Below are positions 50,721 to 62,625 of a DNA stretch of 64,000 nucleotides, piece by piece. The DNA is taken from contig CAJNOJ010000342.1 in the NCBI GenBank assembly GCA_905250025.1, positions 1-64,000 of the forward strand, in the 5' to 3' direction. Positions within the stretch are counted from its first letter, which is position 1; each line of letters starts with the position of its first letter. This DNA is from Adineta ricciae. Lineage: Eukaryota > Rotifera > Eurotatoria > Adinetida > Adinetidae. Both the position numbers and the translations under genes were made by a program. The notes below the pieces were generated by a model. The model saw nothing but the letters and a program-made list of their open reading frames with translations. It was not told where the DNA came from and searched no databases.

Positions 50721-50979
50721 GTTTTCCAATCTTAAATAAAACAAAACAATCATGAACATTGCGACTAATTGTCTTTTCTTTCTCGTGTCAATTAAATTGA
50801 TTCTAACATTATTATTAATAGAAAACAATACAATCAATTCTAGAGAAAATGATTATATACACAAACAAAATAAGTGTAACGATAGAAAAACAAAACAAAA
50901 CAATGAATGTATGTACAATAGATGAATAGGATATGTTTGGAATGAATGATTGAAGAATTGCAACAAAACGACCTGAGAT

Positions 50980-53900
50980 TCAGAAAAACCATTCCCTCGC
51001 TTCGGTCACATCAGGATGGCGAGGATCACCGCGAATAATAGCTGTATCCGCATCAATAGCCTGATCAGCACCTTCGTCTTCTTTAGTTTTGTACTGACCA
51101 CTTTGTTTAGTCTTGTGATAGCATAAACCAATTAGGAGAAGAACGAAAATAGCAAAGATTCCGATTGAACCACTGATGATGGCAACATTTCTTGCATAAA
51201 TATTTTGCGCATACACAGGACGAGGTAAAGCTACATAGATGAATAGCGAATTCTCAGTTTAGAATTAAATTGCACAAGTCTGAACATACCAAGAATGCTG
51301 AAGCCACGATCGGGTGGAATTTCGACAGGCTCGGGAAGATATTTGACAGGTTCTGTACCACATGGCCATTCCCTAATTAAGCAAATAAAAATAGATGGCT
51401 AAGATCAATCGTGCTTCTATTTACCGAATATGTCCACCGGTCCAGGTTATGTTGGGATCACGTTCTTCCAAGAATGCGTATTTCAACGGAAATATACGAT
51501 TGAATTGTAATCGGGCGATACAGCCACTGAAACCTTGTTCGGGAGGTGTGGTATCATTTCGTCCGATATACATTACACGTGGACTGTCAAATTGCATATC
51601 GATTTGTTGAGTTTGAGGAAATTCATCCTCGTATGGTTCATAATTATCGACTATGATCATGATACGTTTACCAAAATCACGACGCGTCACGATTATTTCA
51701 TGATCCTGTCCATTGGTTAAATCGTATGGAACATTGTATTCAAATGTATCAAAACCATAGTTAAATTTGATGCGCACACCACCGTTATTGTTTAATTCCA
51801 TGGTAAAATAATCCACCATTCCTTTTTCATCAGTCTTATCTGATTTTAATTGTAGCAGAATACCTTGTTTTTTATAAGTAGTAAATAATACACGAATTGT
51901 TTCCTCTTCTGTCGCTGTTATACCTAAATAGAAGATGAATTCATATTTTTAGTTTATCTGTTGAAATTACAATTCCATTAATGAAATCTACCTTCGGTGG
52001 GAAATATATACTTGATCATTGTATTTGCTTCGAGTCGTGTACCAATTTCAGTCGAACAGATCGGTCCACGAAATGGCGTAAACGTACAATCACAATCGTA
52101 CGATGACCAACGTTCATTACATCGTCCACCGTTCAAACAAGGATTACTTTCACATTTACCAACACAACCTGGTGATATGCCATACATGCCTTGCATTGCG
52201 AAGTATTTCAGATCGACTAATTCTCCATTGACTTGAAATGCACGAATACATCCGACGAAACCGTTTCGATTTGTCACCGATGCGCCAATAGTTAGATTTG
52301 ATGTTAAACGCATATGTCGGAATGTCGTTTGATCCTCTGGGTTGGCAGCTGACAAACTATCGACTGTTAAACGTGCTTCTTGTCGATTGATTTCGATTTG
52401 TATCGTATGCCAATCATTGTCATTGAAATCATATGGTGAACGAATGGTGATGATATTAGTACCACGACCAACGCTGTAGCGAAATGCTATTTCTCGTGGT
52501 GCTTGAAGACGAATCTGAAAAGAACACAAACAATCATTTATTTTTATCACACAGACATATTTGAAGTGGAAATGTTTACTTCAATGAGATCGCCATCTTC
52601 GTAGCCAATGTTTTGAACTATGATTGCCGAACCGAATGTTGCTGAATCAAAGCCGGTTTTGAATTGAAAACGTATGTCACCAGCCACTTTAGCTTCAAAG
52701 GGTGGTACAGTTATGATTGCATCCGCTTTACGAAAGGTGATGGTATTATCGTAGAGTAAGTCACCTTCACATTGAAGACGGCCCACTTGATACCGGCCGT
52801 ATTGATCTGAACCAGGTGGTCCAGTATCACCGAACTCGACACGAAGGACTGGTAAGAATTCCTTTCGTGTTAGATAGCCCGCGTCTTTCAGTTCGGTGGC
52901 CATTTGCGAATCACAATTACAAAACAAATTCGGATTTGCACACGTCATATCCAAGCCACACGAGCATTTACCCGTACCAACCTCACTACCACCCCAGTAA
53001 TCCATGGATTGATTTGTACGACCAACCCACCAACCGAACGGTGGATTCGGATAATTCAATAGCCGAGATTTAAAACATGTATACTCAATATGTTGTTTAC
53101 AGACATACGAACGGTCGATTATAGCAAACACTTGAGGTAATGGTATGCGGTAATTTATCGTTTGTGAATATAATGAATCAGGTAGTTGATAGCCACTTGA
53201 AACGTAACTTTCTAGTTCGTGATAATGGCTAACTTCGGTTACATTGAGAATCTCGGATTTTGCACCAAATCGACATAAGATTGAAAATGGAGCTAGTGGA
53301 CCGCTACCATCAATGTCAATAGTAGTCATACGTTCAGGAATAATTTCATCAGGTTTCATCCGATTAAGTTTATAATCAAGACACGATAATGGATTATCAC
53401 TAATATGACATACAGCACCACTATAGCCAGTTTTTGAACAATCACAACGAAAACGTGTCCATGTCTAATATGAAACAAAACAAATGGAATCCTATTCGTT
53501 CTATACAATAGCTATTTTGATCTTACTTGAGAGCATATTCCACCATGACGGCATGGGTTTGGCGTGCATCGATCGAACATTTCGCAAGCATCCAGTAGAA
53601 CATCATGATTAACAACCATACCTGTTCTCGGTCGACTACCGTCACTATCCGTCAGAGTTATGTTGCTAGTCAGATCTCTCGGTAATATTTGGATTCCACT
53701 CATCACTAATTGCCTTACACAACCAACAAAACCGGTCATCGCCGTATCACGATTGATCTGATCACCATTGGAACTGAAAGTAAATCGATCAGTTGTTGAT
53801 AGATTATTTCGCGTGAACGAAAATTCCGGTTCATAGTCAACGGTAATGTTAAAACGAAATTGAGTCAACAGAAGACTGATCTCATGCCACTGCCCATCAT

Positions 53901-56016
53901 TTAAATTATCTAAACAGGAAACATTTGTCTACATGAAAATATTTCACAAACGCATTCTTACTTCGACGATGACGAACCGTACGTTTGTTTCCATCCAATT
54001 GCACTGTACATGCCAGTTGTCCTTCATCAAGAAACAGCTAAACAAAAAGAATACAGTTACTCTCTTCTTTCGAATAAAATATCGTCACGATTTACTCGAA
54101 GAAAATCTTGGTCAGGAACATCGTTGATACCAATCATCAATTGTTTTGGGTCTGATAAATTTGTATAGAATAAAATGCCATTGGGTTCAAATGTACGCAT
54201 TTGGAAGCTTAAATCAATGGACGTTGCACCTGGCTTACGAAAGATTTCTAGATAGGAATCAACCGTTTTGAATGTATACGGATGCATATTCATCGAATCA
54301 TCCTGAAAATATCGCAAAAACAAAGGAATTATTCGTAGTTTGATATACATAAACATGCGATAAATAACAGAAAAGCGAGTGCATGGGTAAATATCATAGA
54401 GCAACAGAACTTATATGAATGAAAAACAAAAACAACCAGAGCAGCAAGATAGATAGCAATTCTTTTCGCTTACTTTTGGAACTAAATTATAAAGAATTCA
54501 GATGTGCTTTAGATTGCGAAAATGAAGAGAAAGATGTATTGATAGCTAAACTTACATCGCACATCGCTCCTGAACCGATCATTCCTTGTTCTAAACCGTA
54601 GAATGGAGCTTGTCGTTGTAGGTTCTGTAATACATCCAAGATTGCATTTGTCGATGGACTGATATAGAGGACATTTTCTAGACATCCTTGGAAATTCGGT
54701 CGAACTGATAGACCACGTTCCATGTGATTAGGTGCGCCGCCAATGTACAGCTAAAATCGAATCAATACATAACAGCAACGGTGCTTTCATATGTCAGTAC
54801 CTTGCCATCGAGATCTAACCCATTAAATGCACTTCGCGATTGCTCATCTACAACAACTTGATCAAGTTTGACTGAAATATTTCTCATATAACGTGTAACA
54901 GCTAAATCATGCCATTGATAATCATCTAAGACGCTTCCAATTTGAATGTACGTCGCACCTGGCCGCCCTGGCATTGAACCTGAAAAGAAATTGTGCATAT
55001 ATCAATAATCTTCTTCCATATTTCATTCAAACCTAGATCAACTCCAACGAATATGCTTCCGTTTCGAAGTTCGACACTGATATAATCGTTATTCTGTGTT
55101 CCTTTAGCATATACAAGTACACCATGAGGATAATTGGTTTTGAAACGTAAACGTAGTTCGTCTTGTTTGTTATGCAATGGAATGTATGTTGCATCGTAGT
55201 ACGCAATTGTTTGTCCATCGAAATTAAATGATGAAGATGCTAGAAACGAATAAATTAAAAAAAAACAAAGTTTTTCGATAGAATCTAGATCAGTCTATTT
55301 ACTAAATGGACATCCATACACTTCCACACGCATAGAAATGAAATTATTCCATTGTCGAGGGTTGAAACGTATATAACGTGTGATAACCGGATCAGAAAGA
55401 TTATTTCGAACAATACCATTATCATTTTTATTTCCAGCAAAATTCTAATCAAAATAAACTCATATTTTTTCTCGCTTTCGATATGCTTAACATACCACAA
55501 TGATTTTGTCTCCGTTAGTGTAGTGGAACCAATTATGACCATTGTCGGAGTACATTAAATTGAAGACTGACACATATTCCTTGGCAGCTCGACGGCCCTG
55601 TGTTGCAACACCTGTGACATAGTATCGAGAACCGAGATCGACGTATAGATATTGATCAGCATCCATATAAGCTGGTCGCCAAGCTTTGAAAAAAAAAACA
55701 AAAGTAGATTATTTTTCGAGTAAAAAATCACTACAGACCATATCGTCCATTAAGTCGAGCAGTGTAAGGTTCACGACCTTGCACAAACGAGGATGCAAAA
55801 AACGCTCCATTAGGAATTCTACCCGATTCCACACCTAACGTTGGCGGTCGTTTGCAAGGACTATAAATATCCGCAGTTGTAAGACTATCAATGACTAAAA
55901 TACATAATCATATCATTTAAAAGAAAAAAGTCTATTTGATTGCAAAACTACAAACATGATATTGATTGTAAAAGTATGAAAAATGAAATGAAATGCATCG
56001 ATGAAAGAATCCACAT
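50980..56016 (-). CDS. Nrx-IV: Neurexin IV / contactin-associated protein (Caspr)
   Basis: Fifteen exons (56016-55956, 55894-55739, 55683-55496, 55444-55303, 55239-55033, 54979-54801, 54750-54556, 54302-54096, 54037-53962, 53909-53527, 53464-52580, 52514-51992, 51923-51425, 51372-51290, 51230-50980) total 4035 nt (1344 aa), similar to fly and human homologues. Order: signal peptide (MHFISFFILLQSIS), F5/8C discoidin domain (LGVESGRIPNGAFFASS to FISMRVEVYGCP), LamG, LamG, EGF (CTPNPCRHGGIC), fibrinogen-like region (FGWWVGRTN, MDYWGG), LamG, EGF (CESNPCLNGGRC), LamG, one membrane span (about 1276-1299) and a 45-residue tail. The tail has a membrane-proximal basic stretch typical of band-4.1 binding and ends EWFF, a PDZ-ligand-like terminus. 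Such proteins build septate or paranodal junctions with contactin. The first intron uses a GTTTGT donor. Confidence 0.95.
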
Positions 56017-56558
56017 AATTGTGACGATCAACTTTTTCTTTTCTTAAATTGCTCGAAATATCACCATGAGATCAGGACCAAATTGACACACAGTTTCAAA
56101 TCAGATAAAAACAATTCTTTTTTCCTTTTCCTGACATGGACAAGGTCAAACGTATATATATATATATATATGCGCATACACCTTAACTGACCGTCATTCT
56201 GATTTTCGATTGGCTCTCATGGCCTTTCTTTACCGTCTGATGAATCATACAATTCAGTAAATTTAAACAGAACAATCTAGAGATGTCGTTAACATGCATC
56301 GTGCATCAATATTGTATATAGTTCAAAACTTTATTCATGAGTAAAATAAATGAAAAATAAAGAGAATATTTACACGGGGCAAAAACTAATAGAAACAAAT
56401 ATTCTGTGAATGAGACGGATCGTAACTTTGTATTGAATCTCTCTCAAACATGTAAGCGTACGGTTTTCGTATTGAAAAATAATTAATTAGTTACAGGACC
56501 GAGGTCAGATAAAAACGAATTTAATCATTTGATTTGTTTTGGTTGAGTATTGTTAACT
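56017..56558. other. 5' flank of Neurexin IV
   Basis: About 540 bp with an alternating TA tract at about 56154-56170. It presumably includes the Neurexin IV promoter and the 3' UTR of the small gene at 56559-56873 (a minus-strand AATAAA near 56331-56336). Confidence 0.4.
56154..56170. repeat. (TA)n microsatellite
   Basis: Alternating TA dinucleotides upstream of Neurexin IV. Confidence 0.8.
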
Positions 56559-56873
56559 TCAAGCAGATGCACCAACATCCGAAGGATGTATGTGCTCAGC
56601 ACGAATGGATGCATCAATATAGCCGGTTGTCGATTTAAAACAAACTGGAATGTCCTGTCAATGCAATGAGTTCAAACACGAGTGAAAGTACAAGAAAATC
56701 ATAATTACCATAGCTTGTCGTGGACAGCTCAACGTAAATCCTTTCAATGGTGGCGGTTCTGGAGGTTTATCAGGAGTCACATATTGGCTAAAATTCACCA
56801 TTTGTTTTTCGACCCAATCCTTACTTATTTCATCGGTTGGACGGGCAAGTTTTTCTCCATTCTCGCTCGTCAT
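56559..56873 (-). CDS. Small unrecognised protein, about 86 aa
   Basis: Two exons, 56873-56709 and 56654-56559, are joined in phase 0 by a 54-nt intron. The protein is hydrophilic, begins MTSENGEKLARPTDEISKD, has a PDKPPEPPPLKG proline segment, and has two cysteines flanking the exon junction. No membrane segment or signal peptide is seen. An acceptor-like TTCAAAG precedes the start, so a 5'-UTR or further coding exon may lie upstream (an open frame from 57130 leads towards it but ends at a stop). A minus-strand polyadenylation signal near 56331 supports a real transcript. No family was recognised. Confidence 0.5.
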
Positions 56874-58217
56874 GCCAGCTTGATCGTATGGTTGTATACT
56901 TTGAAGTAAAGAATAATATTGTTATACTATTTCTTAACTGGCGTAGTTGGATTTTTAGTCTGTGAAGGCAAACAATCGTCGTTCGTAAGTAAATGTGATG
57001 ATGCGAAAATACGTGGTAATACAACACGCGTTTGAATACTGTCCCGCTCTGGGCGGCAAAAGCGCAAAATATTTTTTCTCTTTCTTTCTGTCTCCCTTCC
57101 TTTCTTCCCTTGTTCACTTTGCGCGCCGTGCATGAAAATAACGTCTTTTTTACGATTTTTCAACGGTTTTATTTCCGGTACTCAGACCGTAGTCTAGCGT
57201 ATTTTGACCTTTCAGAGGTGTTGCGCGTTCCATATTGTCAGTAAAATCAATATGCTGATTTTTTTGTCGCGTTGAGTCATAAAATAGATGTTTTTTTTCT
57301 CTTGTCAAACATTTTATTATACAAAAACACTCATTCCGAATATTATACACTTTGTACAAAGAAAATCACAATAGATTATTCCGAGTATAATTGGCATAAC
57401 ACTGTGAAAAAGGTTTTTATACTGAATTTCATCCATACAAAGATAAAAGATTCGAGAATACATGACATTTAAGCACAGACGACACAACAAAAACATTTTA
57501 TGATAAGAGAAAAAAAAATGATGGCCGTATCACAAAAAATTAGAATATAATAAATGGAAAGACAAGTAGACAGAACAAAAGAAGAAATTTTACATCGGTA
57601 CTTGATGGCTATGCAATTAAATTGAGTCAACTATTGCTGTGAAGTATGACTACATGTACACATGTAATGATACTGATGACAGTTAAATGTGAGATACAGA
57701 TTGAAATATAAAATCTGTATTCACTGATGAACCGGTTGCTATGGTGAATAGCAACTCGATTCTATAGAATCCCGAAATGGGGTATTTATTGTCCGAAGAC
57801 ATTAATAGTTAACGAACTTTAGAGTCGAAGCAAACCGTAAAGTTCGCTCGACGTAAGCTAGATATAATTTTTAGTAAATAACATTGAGAGTCAAAGAGAG
57901 GTGTCTGGATTTTAGAATGGCTCTAATTGATAGTATGGCGCTTCGAACATGATCAGCGTTTTGTTACACAATTATATACTTTAGAAGTATATGTTAGTCA
58001 ATGTGTCACCGCCTGAGATTATCGTAGCATCACATACTAGAGTCCAGACGAAAGCAATGCTACTGAACAAAATAGTCAGCAAGTAGTAGATATTGACTCG
58101 AATATTATTTACTAAGAACATTGCCATAGTGGTTTAACTCAAAGTCAAACCCGATAAAAGCAAATTTTGGATTGCTGGCTCATCTCGTACCGATGGTCAA
58201 TATTGCAAAGTCACACA
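56874..58217. other. Intergenic, no clear gene
   Basis: About 1.3 kb. The segment 57110-57130 contains GC-rich GCGCGCC, unusual here and perhaps promoter-associated for the small gene to its left. The remainder is AT-rich without protein-like frames. Confidence 0.35.
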
Positions 58218-58424
58218 TTAAGAGGAGAAAAAGACATACATACAATCATGTAACCAATTAGAACATGCTTGTGGTCGGAAGCGCACGGAAACAAGTCTCA
58301 CATTTAAAATGCTTATAATTTTTTGTGACGGCGTCGGTAATCGGGAAAGCTAATTAGTTGGGGGGACACTAAATACAAACATAACCAGTATCTAATAAGA
58401 ATAAAACTTTTTATATATACGTAC

Positions 58425-58901
58425 TATAGCCTTAAAATTTATTTCGTCCACATCTGATCCTCGAGGAAAGTCTAGTTCCTGATGATAAAGAACGATATAT
58501 ATGAATAAAGACCACTCTGATAAAACATACCTCAGCATGCACTGATAGATTTCCATCCATCATTGAGTGATGATTGATAGTGGGTGGCGCGTTATTAACC
58601 TATGAAGAAAAACAATCGGTCGTAAAACGAGATTAAGAATGAACAATCAAAGCATACACTGTTGTCTGCTTCCATCGATTCAGCTTCATCTCTAGTTGTA
58701 ACGACAGCCTGCACAAATGAAAATAACAAATAGGTTTTGATCATTTATATTATATCATAATACTGCGTATGGTGGTGCGGGAAATATAGGTACATCGACT
58801 GGCTCTACTGTGGCCATATCGATTCGCGCTGGTTGCAGATGGAAAACCGGTTGAAGCAAATGATTTTGTGGCAGTATACGAAGTTGTTCGATTATTTCCA
58901 T
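58425..58901 (-). CDS. Unrecognised small multi-exon gene, C-terminus unresolved
   Basis: Four exons, 58901-58764, 58708-58658, 58599-58531 and 58478-58425, keep phase 0 at every join and encode 104 residues. The protein starts MEIIEQLRILPQNHLL, continues with a proline-rich VDVPIFPAPPYA, and then has an acidic, hydrophilic part (DEAESMEADNS, FPRGSDVDEINF). After 58425 a strong GTACGT donor suggests one more exon starting at 58349 (stop at 58218, LSRLPTPSQKIISIL). Alternatively translation reads through to a stop at 58389. I do not recognise a family. There is no membrane segment or signal peptide. The intron sizes (50-60 nt) and consistent phases support a genuine gene. Confidence 0.5.
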
Positions 58902-59796
58902 TTTGCCTGTTTCAACTTCACGACTCAATGATGGAATGATAAATTATTTCTGGAAAAAAATATCTAAAACTGAAAATCGATCCATTGCATATAAAATCCA
59001 ATTATATTCATCGATCGTTATGCAAAAGCAGCATTGTGTGTGAACTGTTATCGTGTCACTGATAAGAAAATTTGGCCAAATCGTCTGTCTCACGATGCAA
59101 AATCTACCGCCGCAAGTTTGCTCTACAAACTTTGTGTGCTGTATAGTCGAGAAGCTTCTCGGCGCTTCTACACGCACCGTCTGTCTGCCTTTCCTTTCAC
59201 GTCACTGAAAGTACTCAAAATAACCGCGTCTGACAGCATAGATTTTTTCCTCGCTTTTCCTTCCTTCTCTGTCTATGGGTTGCGACGAGAAAACAACAAA
59301 ATACTTGTTCCTTCGTCTCATATCTCATTGGTTACAACTTTTCCCGTTGTCAAAGAAGTATTCTATTTTTAATTCTAAATCGAATTCGTAATGGTCTCAC
59401 AGACTGATTGTGCGATATGCTAACTGACACTAATTCAAAAATTCCTACGTTCTTCCAATTACTGATAGGTATGAAAATATTCGAAAACAGAGAGAGAAAT
59501 ACGATTGTTGTTATGAACGAAAAACACCGTTCGTTCCTTTAGGAAAAAGCAACACAAATATTCAGTATTACTCATTCCCGAGCTGGAAACCATTGCTGCT
59601 AGCTTAAAATGATTTGTGCCAATTATAAACGAATTTCAAATCCTAGTACGTCATCTTTATTTCGGATCTGCATAGGAACTTTATTCGAAGCATTGGTGCA
59701 TGCATTAACCACTCAGTCGAATTTATGACTCATTGTGGTAGTTGAGAAATGTAAAATAATAATTGTTCGGTTTTCTTTTCAATTCTCGGAATTTGA
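58902..59796. other. Divergent intergenic region
   Basis: About 900 bp between a minus-strand gene and the plus-strand Nudix gene, so it should contain both promoters. An open frame at 59034-59372 shows no motif. Nothing else is recognised. Confidence 0.4.
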
Positions 59797-60601
59797 ATGG
59801 CGGCTGAAAAACAAAGTAAATACTCCGAAGAAGACTTATGTCGAATAAAAGAATTTCAAATTGGAGATTTACCGAAAACTTCCGGCTTTCTCCGTCCATT
59901 TCGTGCTACATTCATTGACGAACGAAATAATGATCCTGTCAAACGTTTTTGGGATGCGGTCGAAGGACATGTGAGTGTATTTTGATTCCACTCTTTGTTT
60001 TTAATCATTAATTCAATTCGTTATAGAATTCTGTAGCCATTATTATATACAATCGTTCTACAGACGCGCTCGTCTTCGTTCGCCAATTCCGTCCGGCTGT
60101 GCATGTGATGATTAGTAAAGAAACACAGCATGCTTCATCAGTAACTGAAGTAGATTTTTCCAAACAAGATCCCAAATCTGCGATAACGTACGAATTTTGT
60201 GCTGGAATCATCGATAAAAAGCATTTATCCAGCAAAGAGCATGCCCATGCTGAAATCCTTGAAGAATGTGGCTTCGAAGTTGATATCGATTCGATTGAAC
60301 TTGTGGCAAAGTATCGAATCGGTATCGGCATAGCTGGTCCATTTCAAGAACTTTTCTATGTTGAAGTTACCAACGATATGAAGAAGAATAACGGCGGTGG
60401 AAATGCATCCGAACAAGAGAGTAAGAAAGAATGGAATGACTGGAATTTATTTTTTCGTTTTCTTTATGTTTAGTGATTATGGTACAGGAGATACCAGTCA
60501 GCGAACTCTATTCACTTTTATTCGATGAAACAAAGGCGAAAGAAACTACTCTGATGTTCGGTGTTATGTGGTTCTTACATAAGAAAGCACGATTACCGTA
60601 A
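59797..60601 (+). CDS. NUDT14: Nudix hydrolase, UDP-sugar pyrophosphatase type (NUDT14-like)
   Basis: Three exons, 59797-59970, 60027-60420 and 60474-60601, give 231 aa (human 222). NUDT14 hydrolyses UDP-glucose or ADP-ribose to sugar-1-phosphate and UMP or AMP. The order matches: an N-terminal FLRPFRATF segment, VAIIIYNRSTDALVFVRQFRPAV, ITYEFCAGIIDKK, and the Nudix helix HAEILEECGFEV, with the catalytic Glu residues of REx2EExGU. YRIGIGIAGPFQELFYVEV and the final TLMFGVMWFLHKK also match. The Arg of the canonical REx2EE is Ala; human NUDT14 has Lys there, so this position is known to vary. An AATAAA at 60631-60636 follows the stop by 29 nt. Confidence 0.92.
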
Positions 60602-60630
60602 TTGTGCACTTTTTCTCGTTTATCAACCAT

Positions 60631-60636
60631 AATAAA
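60631..60636 (+). other. Polyadenylation signal of the Nudix gene
   Basis: AATAAA 29 nt after the stop at 60601. Confidence 0.6.
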
Positions 60637-60734
60637 ATATCGAAATATTTTGATGTGCTACTGCTGGCGTCGGGTCAAATGTTCGACCTGCACTCTTTAT
60701 AATCACAGATAAATGAGAAGGGTATATGTCTGAC

Positions 60735-61365
60735 GAGGGGCCACCAGAGGTGATACCTCACGTTTGAGCTGATGTTTTACCGATAGACAAAAATCATAAT
60801 CAAGATGAGAGTCCTAATAGGATTCCTCCGCATACTCTGTCATTGTTGAAATTTTTTATTTTGAAGATACGAAGAAATCTCATTCTTGTGGTCGTCCTAA
60901 GGACATCGGAAAATTTTATTTTCAAATTTCGATTTGGAATTGTGCATAGATGAAGGTCCTAACGAGAGTTGCTCTTCCTGGAAATCCCATATCTATTGCT
61001 CGTTCAAGTTCGCACATATGACTAGGAAATCTATAGTACCACCTGTGTCACTTACACAGAATAGTGCTGGTACTATTATTTGTAATTAGGAGCATTTAAT
61101 CAAGCTGAGATTTTCCGAAAGGACTACTTTCATTTGGACCTCTATCTATACAGAATTCCAAATCGAAATTTAAAAATACCATTTTTCGATATCCCTTAGG
61201 ACAACCACAAGAATGAAATTTCTTCGTATCTTCAAAATACAAAATTTCAGCAATGACAGAGTAAGTGGAGAAATCCTATTAGAACTTTCACATAGACTAT
61301 GCTACATATTTATGGGTAAAACATAAGTTCAAATGTGAAATGTCACCTCGAGTGATTCTCTCGTG
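60735..61365. mobile_element. Foldback or MITE-like element with long inverted repeats
   Basis: Two arms of roughly 230 bp (about 60735-60965 and 61130-61365) are imperfect inverted copies. GAGCTGATGTTTTACC on the left pairs with GGTAAAACATAAGTTC on the right, and AATTTCGATTTGGAATT pairs with AATTCCAAATCGAAATT. Conserved blocks run over most of each arm. The 165-bp centre contains a further short hairpin (ATAGTACCA/TGGTACTAT, about 61032-61078). No open frame codes for a transposase. Target-site duplications were not resolved. It behaves like a non-autonomous foldback element inserted between the Nudix and GPCR genes. Confidence 0.7.
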
Positions 61366-61800
61366 AAAGAAAAGATAATGATTTTAAACCCGAAATATAA
61401 GCGCTAAATACACATGAGAGAGTATAAAATTCAAATGGAATATAATTCAGCTAAATTATTTTGTTATTCGGATGCTATTTACCCATTTTATAGGAAGTAA
61501 TTAGCAGCATTCATTACATATACAGATGTATTGATTTGAACAGTTGAAGTGAGTAATGAACGTTCGAATATACTCGCGATTTCAGTCTTTCAAATCCAAA
61601 GATCTGTTTTTCACGCTGATAGTTAAATTGCTCATCTAACAACCAAAATAACTTTCCACTTGTCTACAAAAATTACCTTAAAATATCATCGTCACTACTG
61701 AGATTGAGCAATCTAAGCCATTATCAATAATTAAAATGTTTTTTCCTTCAGTATCACATCATATAAAAGCATCATCACAACATTTATTCGTAATCATACG

Positions 61801-62625
61801 ATGAACAACACAACGAGCCAAGTCACTGGAGCCTTGCCACAAGCATTAGAAACATTACGAATCTGTACCGCCGTTTTAGGTATCGTGGTGTACAGCACAG
61901 GATTAACTGGTAATACTCTGTCCTTGTTGCTTTTTATTCAAAAAGAATTACGTCAAGTATCAACCGGTCAAGTTTTCCTCCTATTAAACATATTCAGCAC
62001 GATTCACTTGTTCTCATTGATCGTAGAATATGTTGATAGTATTTATCAAGTTCAAATAATCCCGAATGCAAAGTTTCGTTGTCAGTTTATACTATGGCTA
62101 CAAAATGTGACACGTACGATATGTTCATTTTTAGCTGCCACTGTCTCACTCGATCGTTACATCCGTTCGGAATATCCGATGAAATCACGCACATGGTGCA
62201 CAGTGGCAAACGTTATAAAACTATTTCTGTTCTACTGTTCATTTTCGATCATATTCTACACATTCTTTTTTCATCCGTTGAATATTTTCAACAATCTTTA
62301 TCAATGTTCGTTTCCTGTGCCCAGTACTTTTCGTCTGTTCGTTTTAAACTATCTGCCACCCATACGCTTTGTGCTAATCTGTGTCATGCCAGTTGCTATC
62401 ATGATTGGCTGCGGTAGAAAAATGCTATGGAATATTCATCAATCGAAAAGTCGCATTTCACAACGAACTACACCAGCACAGCCTGGTGTGACAACTATCG
62501 CTGCTCCAGCATCCCAAGGAAGCAATGTAACTGAAAATACGAGAAAACGACGAGCGGCTATTGATTCAATGTTATTGATGATGGTTCTATCGAATGTGGT
62601 AGCATATCGGCATAAGCGCGCGTAA
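61801..62625 (+). pseudogene. Rhodopsin-type GPCR truncated in TM6
   Basis: A single open frame of 274 aa. TM1 (GLTGNTLSLLLFIQ, with the class A Gly-Asn), TM2, TM3 (with Cys in FRCQFILW and a DRY-type SLDRYIRSEYP), TM4, a loop Cys (YQCSFP), TM5 (FVLICVMPVAIMIG) and a short third loop are all present. TM6 begins with AAIDSMLLMMVLSNVVAY, where the expected helix is cut and replaced by RHKRA and a stop. No TM7 with NPxxY follows in any frame nearby, so the receptor lacks half of TM6 and all of TM7. Sequence changes character at about 62606, where a segment with repeated 15-bp motifs begins. A spliced rescue was looked for and not found. It could be a pseudogene or a truncated receptor. Confidence 0.65.

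Noticed and set aside
56927..57163. Minus-strand frame beginning MHGAQSEQGKKG as the N-terminus of the 86-aa protein
   Set aside because: It ends at a stop before the next acceptor, and its basic low-complexity composition suggests 5' UTR.
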